DNA from: Tachypleus tridentatus
Lineage: Eukaryota > Arthropoda > Merostomata > Xiphosura > Limulidae
NCBI RefSeq assembly: GCF_004210375.1
Contig: NC_134837.1
Location: 154,359,310-154,423,309 of the forward strand
Direction: 5' to 3'
DNA: 64,000 nucleotides
Shown here: positions 35,801 through 48,060 of the stretch, piece after piece
Layout: every line of letters begins with the position of its first letter
Position numbering within the stretch: the stretch's first letter is position 1
The notes under the pieces: generated by a model
What the model was told of the DNA's origin: nothing
The model's database searches: none
Seen by the model: only the letters and a program-made list of their open reading frames with translations
Translations under genes and position numbers: made by a program

Positions 35801-35947
35801 AGTTACCTCTTTCTTTCTTTTTGAACCTGACGATGACCGAAGAAGGTCGAAACGTTATTCGCTCTTCTACGTAAAATATTTTCTCAATCCAAACGAGCCA
35901 TTTTTACATATATATTTCTTTACAAGTGGGTTTTCTCGACATCACTG
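35801..35947 (+). mobile_element. Short Penelope-like insert with hammerhead, 14-bp TSD
   Basis: The insert is flanked by the perfect direct repeat ATTATTCAGGTTTT (35787-35800 and 35948-35961). It contains a hammerhead motif, CTCTTCTACGTAAAATATTT, TCTCAATCCAAACGAGCC, ACAAGTGGGTTTTCTCGAC and the end ATCACTG. It is 147 bp, much too short to encode a Penelope RT. Confidence 0.75.
35823..35860 (+). ncRNA. Hammerhead ribozyme motif, core intact
   Basis: GAAC-CTGACGA-T-GACC-GAAGAA-GGTC-GAAAC-GTT-ATTC. Core CUGACGA and GAAA are present, stem II GACC/GGUC is perfect, and A-C/G-U forms a loopless 2-bp stem III with cleavage expected after the last U of GUU. Stem I GAAC pairs with ATTC except at one position (other copies have a perfect GTTC). 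There is one extra U between core and stem II. Small hammerheads lacking a normal stem III are known from Penelope-like elements and act as dimers. Confidence 0.62.
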
Positions 35948-36144
35948 ATTATTCAGGTTTTGATAAGAATGGCTGTAGGAAAAATTAGTTAAATGATGGT
36001 CTTGGCACTATAACTTTAAAAACAGGTTCTGTTTGATTTTGTCTTAGTTTGGTGACTGTTATGCTGTACTTGTTTGATATGATATGTCATATTGATTTGT
36101 TGTTTTTCTAAAACTATTTTGTTTTTTTCCTAAATTTTTTATAG

Positions 36145-36334
36145 TCACATACATAAAGTTAGTATAAGTAATTTAGCGAAGATGGGATCTAGAGCCACTT
36201 CTAAATGCAACCATAGCGCAGTTTCAGTTTTGTTCCATCGAGAACTTGGCAGATCCAAATGCGATGTGTCAGTACATCATGTACTACAAGTAGTAGCAGA
36301 AGATAAAGCTGCAACATCAGAACAAGAAGAAATG
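36145..36334 (+). CDS. AMBRA1: AMBRA1 first coding exon (ATG at 36182)
   Basis: The exon follows a T-rich acceptor ending TTTTATAG, so an upstream non-coding exon is expected. The frame is open back to the acceptor, but the ATG at 36182 gives a start about where the human protein starts. Coding 36182-36334 is 51 codons, phase 0, before donor GTAGGA. It encodes MGSRATSK, then AVSVLFHREL, DVSVHHVLQVVAEDK and SEQEEM, which lines up with the human AVRILWGRERG...LLQELVEDK region. Confidence 0.85.
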
Positions 36335-36907
36335 GTAGGATTTTGAGAGACCTTGTTTTATTTTTTAATTTAAAGCTGATGTATACAATATCAAGAAAAA
36401 GTGGTAGTTTAGAGACAAATTGTTACATATATATAACTGAAACTTTTGTTTGAAACTATGATAAACCAAAAGGAACATTAATTATTTTATAACAAAATAA
36501 CTTTCTTGTTACCATTTTACTTATTCACAACATTGTGTGATATTATTTATTTTAATAATTATACTGTACAATTTTTTAAAAATATATTTATCTTGTAGAA
36601 GCTAATGGATTATGATTGTGATTAATAGTAATTGCTTGTTAATATCTAGAAAGCTGCAAGACACTGAAAGATTTATTTATAAATCAGCATGGAAGTTAAA
36701 CTTTAGAACTTTCACATGGGGTCACTATGACCTCATACAAGTTAATCCTGTATACTAAACAAACTGTGCCAGTAACTAAAACTAATTCAATGTAGCAATC
36801 TGACTAATTTAGCATTTTATAGAAATGACAAAAATTAAGAAATGATTAATATGAGATATTTTTACTGTATGGTAGTTTGGGAAAATTATTTATATTTTTT
36901 GTTTTAG

Positions 36908-36966
36908 CATTGCAAATTACCAAGTTCTGTACGATCTACATTTCTCACAGCCTTTAGCCCAGATGG
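36908..36966 (+). CDS. AMBRA1: AMBRA1 exon (HCKLPSSVRSTFLTAFSPDG)
   Basis: This 59-nt exon lies between acceptor TTGTTTTAG and donor GTAAGA. It ends with two bases of the Gly codon completed by the next exon. SVRSTFLTAFSPDG corresponds to the first strand of WD repeat 1 (SPRSTFLLAFSPD in human). Confidence 0.93.
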
Positions 36967-37849
36967 GTAAGATATTTTATTTTATGTTAGGAGATGATAC
37001 CATGTGGAAATTGCTCTATAGATCAGGAACTTATAATTACAATTTGGCCAAAGCTTTAAATCATAAACATTTTATGTGGTTATATTAAACAATGTTTGGC
37101 ACATTTAGATGCTTTTAAAGTATGTAGCATTAAACAAAAAATATCAAATTCTAATTTCCAGAAAAAAAGTTCTGAGTTACTGACATAATTTATGTTTTTG
37201 GAGGTTAGTCTGTCAGCCTACTTCTGTTTCTAACTTTGTTTATTATTTACTGAAAAAGTGTTTTGAGGTTGTTTATATTTGTACTCATTCAAGGACACAG
37301 AAACACATACATACATATGTCAAAGCTTAAAAAAAGTCTGCTATGTAGAGGGAAGATATATTTATCAGATTCTCCAACTAACGTTTTAACAGATTAGTAT
37401 TGGGAAATTTTATTTATTTTAAAGTTACAATTGTAATTGTCAAATATTGTTAGCTTTGATGTATATATTTTATATGTACAAGTAGCTGTATGAAATATCT
37501 GAACTCTAATATGAAGTTTAAATTTATTTTTAATCTTGGAGATATAAAATGTCATTTTTGTAAATGTTCCAGGTGTAATTTAATGTTGGTTATCACTGTT
37601 ATTAGTATTTGTCAGCTATTATTTTCTTTTCAATTGTTCAAATTTTGGCTAAGTTTTATAAAATTATCATGAATTATCACAAAAAATTGTTTATTTGGAA
37701 AGTAGGACTGTATTTATTGGTACTTCTACAATTTCTTATGAGGGAGGACAAATACTACTGATAGAGTGAGCTGAATATATGATTTTGAATATAGAAACTG
37801 ATTGCACCTAGAATTACTTTATCTTGTTTTTGCATGTTATACTAAAGAT
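36967..37849. other. AMBRA1 intron, nothing recognised
   Basis: AT-rich intronic DNA before the DIRS-like copy. The 60-codon frame at 37490 is unsupported. Confidence 0.55.
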
Positions 37850-40800
37850 TATTGCAAGCTACCAGCTTTGTGAAAACTTCTACCTAATTTCACATGCAAC
37901 CACAATGTACCACTATATGATGATGTCATCATGGAACAGGGCCCTTCACCAGTAGAAGTGCAACACATCTTTGTTTTGGCTTCAGAACAATGTTATTTTG
38001 TGCAACACATCTCCATGTACAGTGAATTCCTCTATATTTACATTTGTGAATCTTTATTGTTTTCTTCAGCATTGTCATGCACTGACATATTTTGAGTTCA
38101 CTGAGATTTGTGATTTTTTTGAGTTTCATTATACTCAGTATGAATTTACAATTTAATGTGAACTCATTTTTTTGCTGATATGAATAAAGGACTTGCATTG
38201 AAAACTACTTCCAAATAAGTGGACCCTCACCTGTTTATGGATTCTTCTTTTGTTGGATGGGTAGCATTTTTGAATGACTATCTGAATTCAAGCTTTTGAT
38301 TTCTGAAGAAGAATTTGCTACATGTCATTGTCATTGAATTGCTTGCTGTCTGTTGGCTATGCTTTCCTTTCCTTCCCCTCTTTGAGGATCATTTGGACAA
38401 TTCCAATGTCATGTCACAAATTAACTGACAAGGAGACACCCATTCCAGGACCTTCTACTTTCAGGTGTTGGACCTCTTTTCTTGAACCCACTTCTTTCAG
38501 GTGGGATTAATAGCCTGTCATGTTCTTCTACTACCCTTTTAGGATGGATTTGCCAGATCATCCATCTGGTATACTCTTCTTTCAGGGTGGCTCACCAATA
38601 ACAGCCCTCTTGTGTCACCTTTCACCAGGTTTGACACCTTCAGTGTTCTCTAGCTTCTCATTTTCATTGTTCTTGGATAAAATTCTTCAGGCTGCAATGT
38701 GGAATTCCACCCATAGTCATACTTCAGTTTACCTTTAGTCTTTGAACAGGTGAATGTTAAGTATTGCAATTTCAAATAGTCTGAAACTGAGATAAATGCT
38801 AATTCAAATTTAGAAGTTAAATAAATGTCACTATTTATACAATTTATGATACTTGTCAACAAGACTGATACTCCCAGTTTCTTTATTAATACAAATATAT
38901 TTTAATATACAAACAGTAATACAATTTACAGTATGGTTATTAAAAATAATGATCTGTATATAAGAGCTTTACAAACAATATAAAGTCTGATGTCTCATCA
39001 AGGGTTTATGATGAGTGAGTTAATTTCAAGTTGATGTGTGTACATTTTATTTAATAGGGAACTAGCTAACTGTGTTTTTTGCTGATTGCATGTTGAGATT
39101 TTATTGCTGAAGTTCGATAATATCTTCATAAAAATGCTAATGTCTGATATGAATCTACTGAAGTTAAATGGTTTGTAATGTTCAATATTTATAAACGTTT
39201 CTGGTCAAACATCTGAAGTTCTAAATTAATAAATGTTAATCACAGTTATAACTTCTGAATTTATTGTATGTCAACTATATCAGACCAATAATATCTACTG
39301 TCTTTTGGTGTGTCATGTTCGTTACATTTATAGGTGTGAGGAGAGTTTCTAGAAATTTCAGTCAGCACGATAGTGTAGACGATACATGAGTGCTTACGTG
39401 CATACATTTACTGTTGATTTGTACACTTAAGAATCTACTACAACTTTAGTGATTAGGTGGGAATTTCACAATACAGATTAAATAGTACAAGTTCTGTACA
39501 TTTCTAAATATAAACTTTAAATGTCAATATTAAAATAGATATACAAAATATAGTAAATCTTTCATGATGTATATATTTGGTTTACTCATCTCTAATTTAG
39601 TATAGGATCCTACTGTGTGACTAGTGTTACCTCCCAGGGTATACACACTCAAAATGTGCTTTGAGCCAGAATAATAGAAAGTGCTCTTACCATCAGTCCT
39701 GGCTGTACAAGTGCTCACTATAAGATGGGTTGTTCTGCAAGATTGCTTGAACTTTCCTCATGATACTTCTCTTTCTCTCTCTCTCTCACACACACACACA
39801 TGTATAAATATATTGTTTTTCTTGTCTGATTCAGACCATGCACATTCCATAGGCAATATGAAACAAACCAGCACTCAGTGCATTATCTCAGTAAAAGACC
39901 TCTTTGGATTGGAGGGCCATGGGTATTTGTGCACATTTTCTTGGTTCTTCCCTATGTGAATACATCCTTGTTGAGTAGGGCATGGTAAACTTTTGGCATT
40001 CACTAATTTCCAGTTGCTTAGATGGTGAATCCGTGAAGAATTGTCACTTATTGGGACCTGACCTGCTGAGGCTAGAGCAAGAGTCCTTCAGTGGTGAGAA
40101 GTGCATTTGGGGGGACACCAAAATGTGTGGTTCACTCCATTACACAGCTATGGTAAATCATATTCTTCAAGTGCTCTGATGATATTACTTGCTATACTAA
40201 TCCTTTCTATATTTTATAAAAAAATATCTCCTACAGCCAGTGCCTATTCAGTAGAGTTGAATTGAACACTATTACTGAAAAACACCTCCTCTTGAAGTTG
40301 GCATGCAGTTGGTAAAGAATGACATTTGAATGGAAGTGTATATAATATGGTGTCCTCTTTCTGTAGTAGCTTGCAGAGGCCTTGTAGAGTCTTATGGTTG
40401 AGTTGGGGTAAACTCACCATATACACCTGTGATATATCACTTAGACACAAGCATGGGGCCTATAATGACTGATAGTCCATGAGAGGTTTATATAGGTATT
40501 GATACAGACATGATTCCTGCAGCTGGTGAAGGACCATAAGAGACTGAAGGTAGAGGAGGTGAACACAAGTGCCCTTCTTTTACAACTGGTTTTGACCCAT
40601 CAAGTCTGATGGTAGAGAAGGGGGAATGTATACAATGTACAGTCTAAATGAGTCCTAACCTTAAAACATCTATTGCCTGGCCAACCACTTTTGTGTGAAT
40701 ACTTGAACAGTCAGGCATCTATTCCACCTGTCCTTCTGTCATGGTTATGGCTTTAATAACTATTCCTTTCTTCTACGTGGATGAAGAATATATACTGGAT

Positions 40801-41335
40801 GAGACAAGATGCAATCTCCCACAAGTGGGCTGCTATGGAGTCCTCCTGCCATCAGATGTCGCACCAACTGGACTTACTTTGAAAGCTTCCTGAAGTGAGC
40901 TCATCTAGGTAATCTTTGCACAAGTCCCTTCATTATCTCAAAGTGTGATTCTAGCTATTTTATGTTAAGGAACTTAATGTTTCTTATCTAAAAATGTATT
41001 TCTGATAGAAATTCATCTTCTTGCACATTTCCATCCATCCTTCCTGCTTTTATGGTATACAGTTCTTCATTACTTCATCAAAGAATGAGGATTCATATAC
41101 ATGAATCTAGAGGAAGTTGTGTGTAGAGCTGTGTTACACTCTTATGGATGGAGGGTTTTGCTACATGATGACATCATCATGTAGTGGTGAAATTTTACTT
41201 GGTTTCATGTGAAATTAAGTGTGGGAGTCTTCATAGGGCAAATGGCTGGTAAATCTCTTTGGCAGAATGTGAAGACTAAAAAGAAATTAACTATTTTGTG
41301 AGTAGGTATCTATTGGAAATACATTTTTAGGTAAG
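37850..41335 (+). mobile_element. Decayed DIRS-like element with inverted terminal units, in AMBRA1 intron
   Basis: The left unit (37850-38010: CTTCTACCTAATTTCACATG, ATGATGATGTCATCATGGA, CCCTTCACCAGTAGAAGTG) recurs inverted at the right end (41080-41280: ACACTCTTATGGATGGAGGG, CATGATGACATCATCATG, ATTTTACTTGGTTTCATGTG). Between them are T-rich decayed frames. The right boundary reads ACATTTTTAGGTAAG, as in other copies. No intact frame remains, and the internal part 38740-39700 may include unrelated DNA. Confidence 0.6.
39769..39801. repeat. (CT)n(CA)n microsatellite
   Basis: CTCTTTCTCTCTCTCTCTCA followed by CACACACACACA. A short-frame call across it is spurious. Confidence 0.95.
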
Positions 41336-42907
41336 AGAAATCTTAGCTTACTGTGGAATGGAGTTTATTAAAACTACATTTGGACATTGTTTGACATTTT
41401 GTAGGTAGAGTGATGCCACTTAAAATTGGTCACTTTGGGAAGGTTATCTAATGGTCCTTTTCAATGAAAAATATTCATATTCTCTGATCACATATATGTT
41501 CAGATTGAAGGTTTATAATTTACAAGATGGATATATCTTTTGTTCTTAATGGTATTGAAAAAAAAAAGGAATATGAATTAACTTGGGACATCTGGACATT
41601 CAGAAATAGATTTGCAACAATTCATACTCAACCATGGTAAGCAAAGTACAGCATCTTGCAACATGTGAGAATCCATGAATATAAAGGCCAATGTCAAAAG
41701 CCTTCTGTGTTTTCTAAGCAACACTATGCAACATAATTTAGAAGGATATCCATCTAGAAATGTCTTACATGTTGCTTTCATGATATACTTGTTCAACTGT
41801 CGCATACCTCAAGCATGTGGAGAATGAAATGGATATTTATGTTATTTCTGTTGAAGATATATTAGTGAAGTTGTTAGGTGCAGCATCTGTGTTTTTCTGT
41901 GTAATCACTGTTGAAATGGAGTGGTAAAACATTTGTTCCCATATTCTAGGTGGAGTATAGATAGAATGTAGGGAGGAAAGGTGTGCTTGAATATAAAAGC
42001 CTTAGAACTATTTCCAATAGAAACTACACTGTAAGTCTATTATCATGATGCATGTATATTGGAGAGAACATGTTCAAATGTGTTGACATGGACTTTAACA
42101 GCACAGTAAGGCTCCAAAATAGTTTTAATATAATCAATCTCTGTGGTAGACTTCATCCAAAATGATGATAAAAACATTTTGCCTTCTGCCTTAATGTGCA
42201 TTTTTCACTTTTTAATGTAGAATTATGTAGAATAGACACTTTTAATAAGATATCATTATGTGAGAACTCAGCCAGATAGATCCAAAATTGGACAGAGATA
42301 GACATAATCTAATGAAAGTTGAGAAAGTATGTATACAACAAAGTTTTTTGTGATTCTTTTTGCATTTTAGAAAGACATTTGGTGATAAAGGTCAAAATAA
42401 TTTTCTGACACATAAGAAAACATTCTACACTTGCTATTTACCATTTTGCCAACTTATTTTTAGGAAACTGACCAATTTTACATATTTCCTTGCAACAAAC
42501 TCAGTCTTTAAATGATTAGTTGGTAATTTGCCTTAGTTGAAATAACTGGGTTTTATGTCAAGTAGTCTGTAATTTTCATCATTGGGACATGTTAAGTAGC
42601 AAAAGTCCAGTGTTTGCTGATTTTTCTAACAGTAAATAATGTAAATATTTAGTGCCCCAGAATTTTTTTGAATGCAATGGAGAACACACAGACCTCCTCC
42701 TGACTTTTAGCCTGTATGCTTTAGGCTCAAAAATAAACCAAAATTAGTTTAATTTTCTCATTTTTATATCTTGTGTTAATGTATTTCATCAAAACTGTGA
42801 TTTAATCATAAATATTCTTTAGTAATGATTTTCAAAATATTCAAAGTCTATTTTTGATTATTATATATATATTTTGTACAATATGCTCACAGTATCCAAA
42901 ATTGCAG
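41336..42907. other. AMBRA1 intron, nothing recognised
   Basis: No exon or known repeat was seen. Confidence 0.5.
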
Positions 42908-43091
42908 GACTAAAGTGGCTTCTACTCATGGAGACCATAAAATATACTTGTGTGATGTCAAAACAGGGAGACTCTTGCACGTTTTGGAAGGTCATCCTCG
43001 CACTCCATGGTGTTTGGCATTTCATCCTTCCTCTAATGAAATATTGGCTTCTGGCTGTCTTGGTGGTGAAGTTCGAGTATGGGACCTTCAT
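42908..43091 (+). CDS. AMBRA1: AMBRA1 exon (WD40 repeats 1-2)
   Basis: This 184-nt exon has acceptor AATTGCAG and donor GTAAGT after CAT. It encodes [39 protein letters not shown] and [17 protein letters not shown]...WDL is the WD40 signature, and RTPWC followed by ASGCL.GEVR.WDLH is specific to AMBRA1. The shifted plus-strand frames here are shadows. Confidence 0.97.
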
Positions 43092-43372
43092 GTAAGTAGG
43101 CTATTTCCTAAAATCGAAATGGTTTTATTTACATCTGTTGCTGTTGATCCTCCCTTTTTCATCTGTTAAAATAATGGAACTTTTTGATATGTACTATGAG
43201 TCACATGTATATTTGTACTTACTCATTAATACTTGCTTTTGATCAGAGAAAGCTACATACTTAATACAAGTATTAAGTATACAAATCTACATACAAGATT
43301 TAAAATGAATTTGGTAATGAATAAAGCTAAATAGATATTTTTTTCATATTTTTACTTAAAGGTTTTGCAGCT

Positions 43373-44830
43373 ATGCACCAAGTGTACAAGAGCACTGAAC
43401 ATCCAACATGTTCTCCCTTTAATCTCTTGGGGAGCAGATTGATCTTCTGTACTAAAGATCTGTTGTGTTCTCATGGATCTGTGGTCTGTGGTTCTGCCAC
43501 AACATTGGCCTTGAAGATGTTGGGCCCCATTCACCATCTGGGGCTTCAGCTCTGCACAGGGGCTTTCTGCAGTTCTCCAGTTCAGAATTTGTATGCTAAG
43601 TCTCATGAAATTCCTTTACACCTCTGCCATTTGCAACTTTCTTTATTCTATGCATGAAAGCTTCTATCCATCCTTACCACAGTTTCCCACTTGGGGTTGT
43701 GTTTTCCTTTTTCAGGGGGTCATGCTTTTTCAGAATATACATTCTTCCATTGTTTGTTTTGACCTTCATATCCAATTGAAAGTGACTGAATTAGGTCTGT
43801 CCTTGGATGACTTAGCTGCCTCCACTGATCAACCCATCCCATTATAGCTTGTTACCATTCCCACCTGTGACCTTTTTTTTGAGTCATCTGAGGAAGGAAG
43901 ATACTCCTGATTGGAAGCACCACCTTCTATTTTCCAAACATGTTTCAAACCATTTTTCCATTCCTATTTATATGGATTGTTCAAAATCAGGTGGTTCTGT
44001 TGGTTCTACCATGGTTTTTTGTGGTTCGATGGTTATGGACAGGATCCCCCTCTAAAGTTTCTGTGTTCACTGGTGAATTGCATGCCATTTCTCTTACTCT
44101 GGATCATGTAGAAGCTATTCAGTACACCAGTTGTACTGTTTATACTGACTTGCTTAGCTCTCTACTAGCTCTGGAATTGCTTGACATTAATTCTTACTCT
44201 GTTCTTGATGATATTCAGAACCGACTAGACCATTTCTATTCAGTTCTTCCAGATACCGGGCCACATCAGTATTCATGGGAATGAGATTGATGACACTGCA
44301 GCTAAATCTGTCTGCTGTGGTACTGTCATGGCTGTGCCTGTTCTTACATGGACTATGGTCCTGTATTCAAGGCTTGGCTTCCCTCCAGTTAGCAGTGGAC
44401 TTGGAGTGAGAAACATGATTACAAGCTTTTTCAGATCAAATCTTCTGTTGCACTTTGGTTATCTTATTTCCATAAGGATCAGAAGGAGGAACTTGTTCTG
44501 GCTGGGTTTCATGTTGTTCATAGTTTTTAACTCATTGTTTTCATTTATCTGGGATTGATACTCGAGTCACAATAGCCCATGTTTTACTGTTGTGCAGTTG
44601 CCTTAGCTCTAGTAGGTCTTCATCTTATAGAACAAAGTCATTGTCTTCTGTATCTATGACAGTCACACCTGCAATATCCACTTGTGTTCAATAGCTGCAA
44701 CCATTAGGTCTTCTCTCTTGAAGTACCTCTCCAACAGGTTAGCATGGTAGATCATGGTCTACCCAATAATCTTCACTTTTTGTCTTATAGTTCATTCAGT
44801 TAACCACTTCCTGTACTTTAGATGGTCTTT
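43373..44830 (+). mobile_element. I/Jockey-type LINE 3' region (RT end and RNase H), decayed
   Basis: 43373-43657 reads ALKMLGPIHHLGLQLCTGAF, SSPVQNLYAKSHEIPLHL, the RT C-terminal thumb of I/Jockey-group elements. 43700-43850 reads VTELGLSLDDLAASTDQPIP. RNase H follows: YMDCSKSGGSVGSTMVF (position of YTDGS), VFTGELHAISLTLDHVEAIQ, YTDLLSSLLALELLDINSYS, and in a shifted frame PGHISIHGNEIDDTAAKS. The last is the PGH..I.GNE.AD.AAK hallmark. EELVLAGFHVVHSF follows. Frameshifts and stops make it dead. It sits in an AMBRA1 intron. Confidence 0.88.
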
Positions 44831-44985
44831 TTCCACAGTAGAGTCAGTTTGTTGTTTGTTGGTAGCAGAACTAAGATCTTCTGTATGACTTTGCAGTGTT
44901 GATTTGTGGCCTTGTCATAGTAGTGCTTCTGACAGCCATGAACTGCATACACCCTCTTAATAATTTGTCTTATCATTTGTGTTAT

Positions 44986-45265
44986 AAAGTAATTGAACCA
45001 ACCTTTGTGGACTTTGGTGAAAAGGATACAGTTATTTAAAGGTCTGGATAAAACTGTGGCAACCAATAGTTGAGGTTATATTGGTGATTTTAAAGTGAAA
45101 TTATCACAGACTGCATTGCAATAACAGAACAAGAAGAGTAATTCTTGTTGTGATATTATGTTCTAAAGTAACTGAACCATCCTGTGTGAAATTTGACAAA
45201 AGAGAGAGAATTATTTAGGGCACTAGATACAACTGTGATAACCAATCATGTAACAAATATATGTA
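44986..45265. repeat. Diverged tandem duplication, period ~179 bp
   Basis: AAAGTAATTGAACCAACCTT ... GTTATTTAAAGGTCTGGATA, AAACTGTGGCAACCAAT (from 44986) recurs at 45165 as AAAGTAACTGAACCATCCTG ... GAATTATTTAGGGCACTAGA, ACAACTGTGATAACCAAT. Confidence 0.65.
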
Positions 45266-46069
45266 TATAAGTTTGACTTGTTATAATATATTATTTTAAA
45301 ACAAGTGGATTGTGTGCTGTTTGTTTATTGTTGAAATTTATCACCAACCAGTCAAGACATCTCCTGTAAAGAATGTGTCCCATACATATATAAAACCTGA
45401 TAACAAAATACCATGAGGTTTCTTTAACACAACTAATCTAACTTTAATTAGCCTCCTTCATTCCATAAAACATGTGGAGCAGGCAACAGGTTAAATTTTC
45501 TGTAAAATCTGAAAAGTACGTTTGGTGAATAGATAAAGTTCAATATTAATAATAAGACTGTGAATGGGAAATAACAACAGTCATAAATATTGCAAATAAA
45601 ATAATTAGTAAAAACTAACATAACCAACGAGGTTATACCATATATGGAACTCACATATAACTATTATTTACTGTATATAGTAAGAGCTGAAACTAACAAG
45701 AGCCAAATCTAATGGTAGTCAGTATGCCCAAAATAAATTAATTTCCAAAAACAAATTTCAGTGTAGACTTGAAAGTTATTAGAAACTTATAATCCCACAA
45801 GTAGTAGCAAGAATATTGTTGAATGTTTCACATGAGATTGAATAATTCATGTTTGTGATAAGTGAGAGTGAGTTGACAAGCTTCATTAAAGAAGTCTTGT
45901 AAGGTTGAACAGTTATAAATATTGAAAATATTCAATAATCCTTTTTTGTCAGTAACTTTAACACAACAAATTAAACTTAAAAAAATCACAAAGAATATTC
46001 TAGTTATAGGAGAAATATTCTTTGCTTGATTCTCTTTTTTTCGATGTGATCATATGTGTTCATTTCTAG
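45266..46069. other. AMBRA1 intron, nothing recognised
   Basis: AT-rich intronic sequence leading into the WD40 repeat 3 exon. Confidence 0.55.
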
Positions 46070-46242
46070 GGAGGAAGTGAGGTTTGGGTGGCAGATCAGA
46101 ACACAGTAATCACTTCATTAGCATTTCATCCTTTAGATAGAGTCTTAGTTATAGCAACATTCAATAAAATTCACTTTTGGGACTGGAGTCGACCAGTACC
46201 TTTTGCCACATGTATAACTTCTTCAGACAGGGAAAAAGTTAG
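46070..46242 (+). CDS. AMBRA1: AMBRA1 exon (WD40 repeat 3, IHFWDWSR)
   Basis: This 173-nt exon has acceptor CATTTCTAG and donor GTAAGT. It encodes [40 protein letters not shown] and [23 protein letters not shown]...L.IAT...IHFWDWSR is almost identical to the vertebrate protein. It ends in phase 2, matching the FVKFNPLG exon. Confidence 0.97.
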
Positions 46243-47639
46243 GTAAGTGCTGCCTTCAGTTACATTTGTTTATTTCTTAGAATTGTCAGTGTTTTGGTTT
46301 CTAGTTATTAGTTTTGATATTTCTGATCTTTGTATTTAATTGTTACATTGGTTAACACAAAATATTTAAATCTAAAGTGCCAAAAAGAATTAAGATGTAC
46401 CCAGTTAATCATAAAAACGTTAATTTATGATTTTATCTACAAGTGTTTTATAATACATTCTGTGACTTGCTTTGTACATATGTCTTAAATCTATAAGATA
46501 AATAACTTTTAATTATTTACTAACTTGAGATGTATTTAGTTAGATATTGAGCTGCTTAAAAAATGTTTTGAAAATGAACAAAAACAATTGATTTATTAAA
46601 TATTTATTTAGTTTATTGAAAAATATTAACTTTTCACATATAATTACAGACATTTGGATGATTTGAAGTTGTACATAAATCACTGATGTGAAAACTCCAA
46701 AACTAGTGTGTTCTTGGAATTGTTTTGCTAATACTGCCTGAACTCACCAAATTCATACATTACTTGTTTTAAAGTTTTCTGTGTATGTAACAGCCTATTT
46801 AAATATTTAATATCTTACTTCACATATTTATTCCTGTAAATAACTAGATTGTTCAGTGTTTTGTTCGTACCATTTCAGAGTTGATTTGTGTCCTATTCAA
46901 AAGAAAAAATCTAGTGAAGTTCTTAATTTTTTTCTTTAGTAAGATGCTTGTCATTGGGTCTACCCTGAACTCTTTTTAACCCTTTTCACTCAAGCATGAC
47001 TCTTTTTGCACTTGTTACAACCTGTTACAGTTAAATTCAAAATTTAATAAAATTTGGTATAATAATATAATTTATACTACCAATTTTTATATTAATTGAG
47101 ATTTAACTTCTTACTTTCCAACATTTTCAGTCTTTACTTTAGTGTAACAGATGGGCACATGGGCAAGTCTTTGGTGTTCAACTTTACCACCAGTCACAAA
47201 AGATTTATATTAAATTCAGGTGCACAGTTGCAAGTGGAGTACACAAGTCACCAACTCAAGGAAGTTTACAGTTAGAATAAAGAATTAACTGAGAAAGTGA
47301 GATTCAATTACAATAACACTTTAATACACTATATCAAGATACTTGACTGCATTGAAATTACCAAAAGTTTCTTGGAACAAATTATTATTAAAACTATCAA
47401 ATTTGCAGTTTAAGTCAGTAATTGTTTTCTTGGGTAAACATTCTATAATATCCATTAAATCACTTAACACCATCAGAAAATTATCTATTAACACATTGAT
47501 TGAAATATGCTCAGTCATATTTTAATGTTAAACATTATACATTCATTCCTAATTATGTTGTTTGATTCTAAGAAGAGAAAGTAATAAATTACTTACATAG
47601 AGTTTAACCAAGAAATATTAGATAATCAAAGCAGGGTTG
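46243..47639. other. AMBRA1 intron, nothing recognised
   Basis: The mutually antisense frames at 47321-47525 are chance. Confidence 0.5.
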
Positions 47640-48060
47640 TAGACATGATCAGCTTGTTTAGGAAGTGCAATAAACCTGTTTGCCCATCTCCGCTATCCCA
47701 TTTTCTAACCCATACAAAAACTGTTAAATGAACAAATTAAAAAAAAAGCATCTTTTATTATTCATGTATCTGTCAAGCTTTCTTTTAAACTCATTCAATT
47801 TTACTGCCTCCACAACATCCGAAAACAACCATTTCCATAGGCCGACTACCCTATTTGAAATAAAATTGTCTTAGCTGAAGATAGCTTCTTCTTTTCCTAA
47901 ATCTCTGTTTGTGTTCCCTAGTTCTACAATTCTCATTATATAACTTCTCTTATGCTTTCATCAAATGTGCACCATATTTCTTCATATTACTTGTACATGT
48001 ATCATATGCATACTTTTCAAGATATGCAGATTTTTCCCAGCACTTGAAGAATTTGAATTA
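47640..48060. repeat. Unclassified interspersed repeat (copy 2)
   Basis: TTGCCCATCTCCGCTATCCC, TCTTTTAAACTCATTCAATT, CTGCCTCCACAACATCC and AGCTGAAGATAGCTTC. It is related to 14810-15360. The style is familiar from arthropod LINE-associated repeats, but I cannot name the family. Confidence 0.5.

Noticed and set aside
42861..43095. Frames at 42874-43095 (+) and 42861-43091 (-) as genes
   Set aside because: Out-of-frame shadows of the AMBRA1 WD40 exon. The exon frame is fixed by motifs and splice phases.
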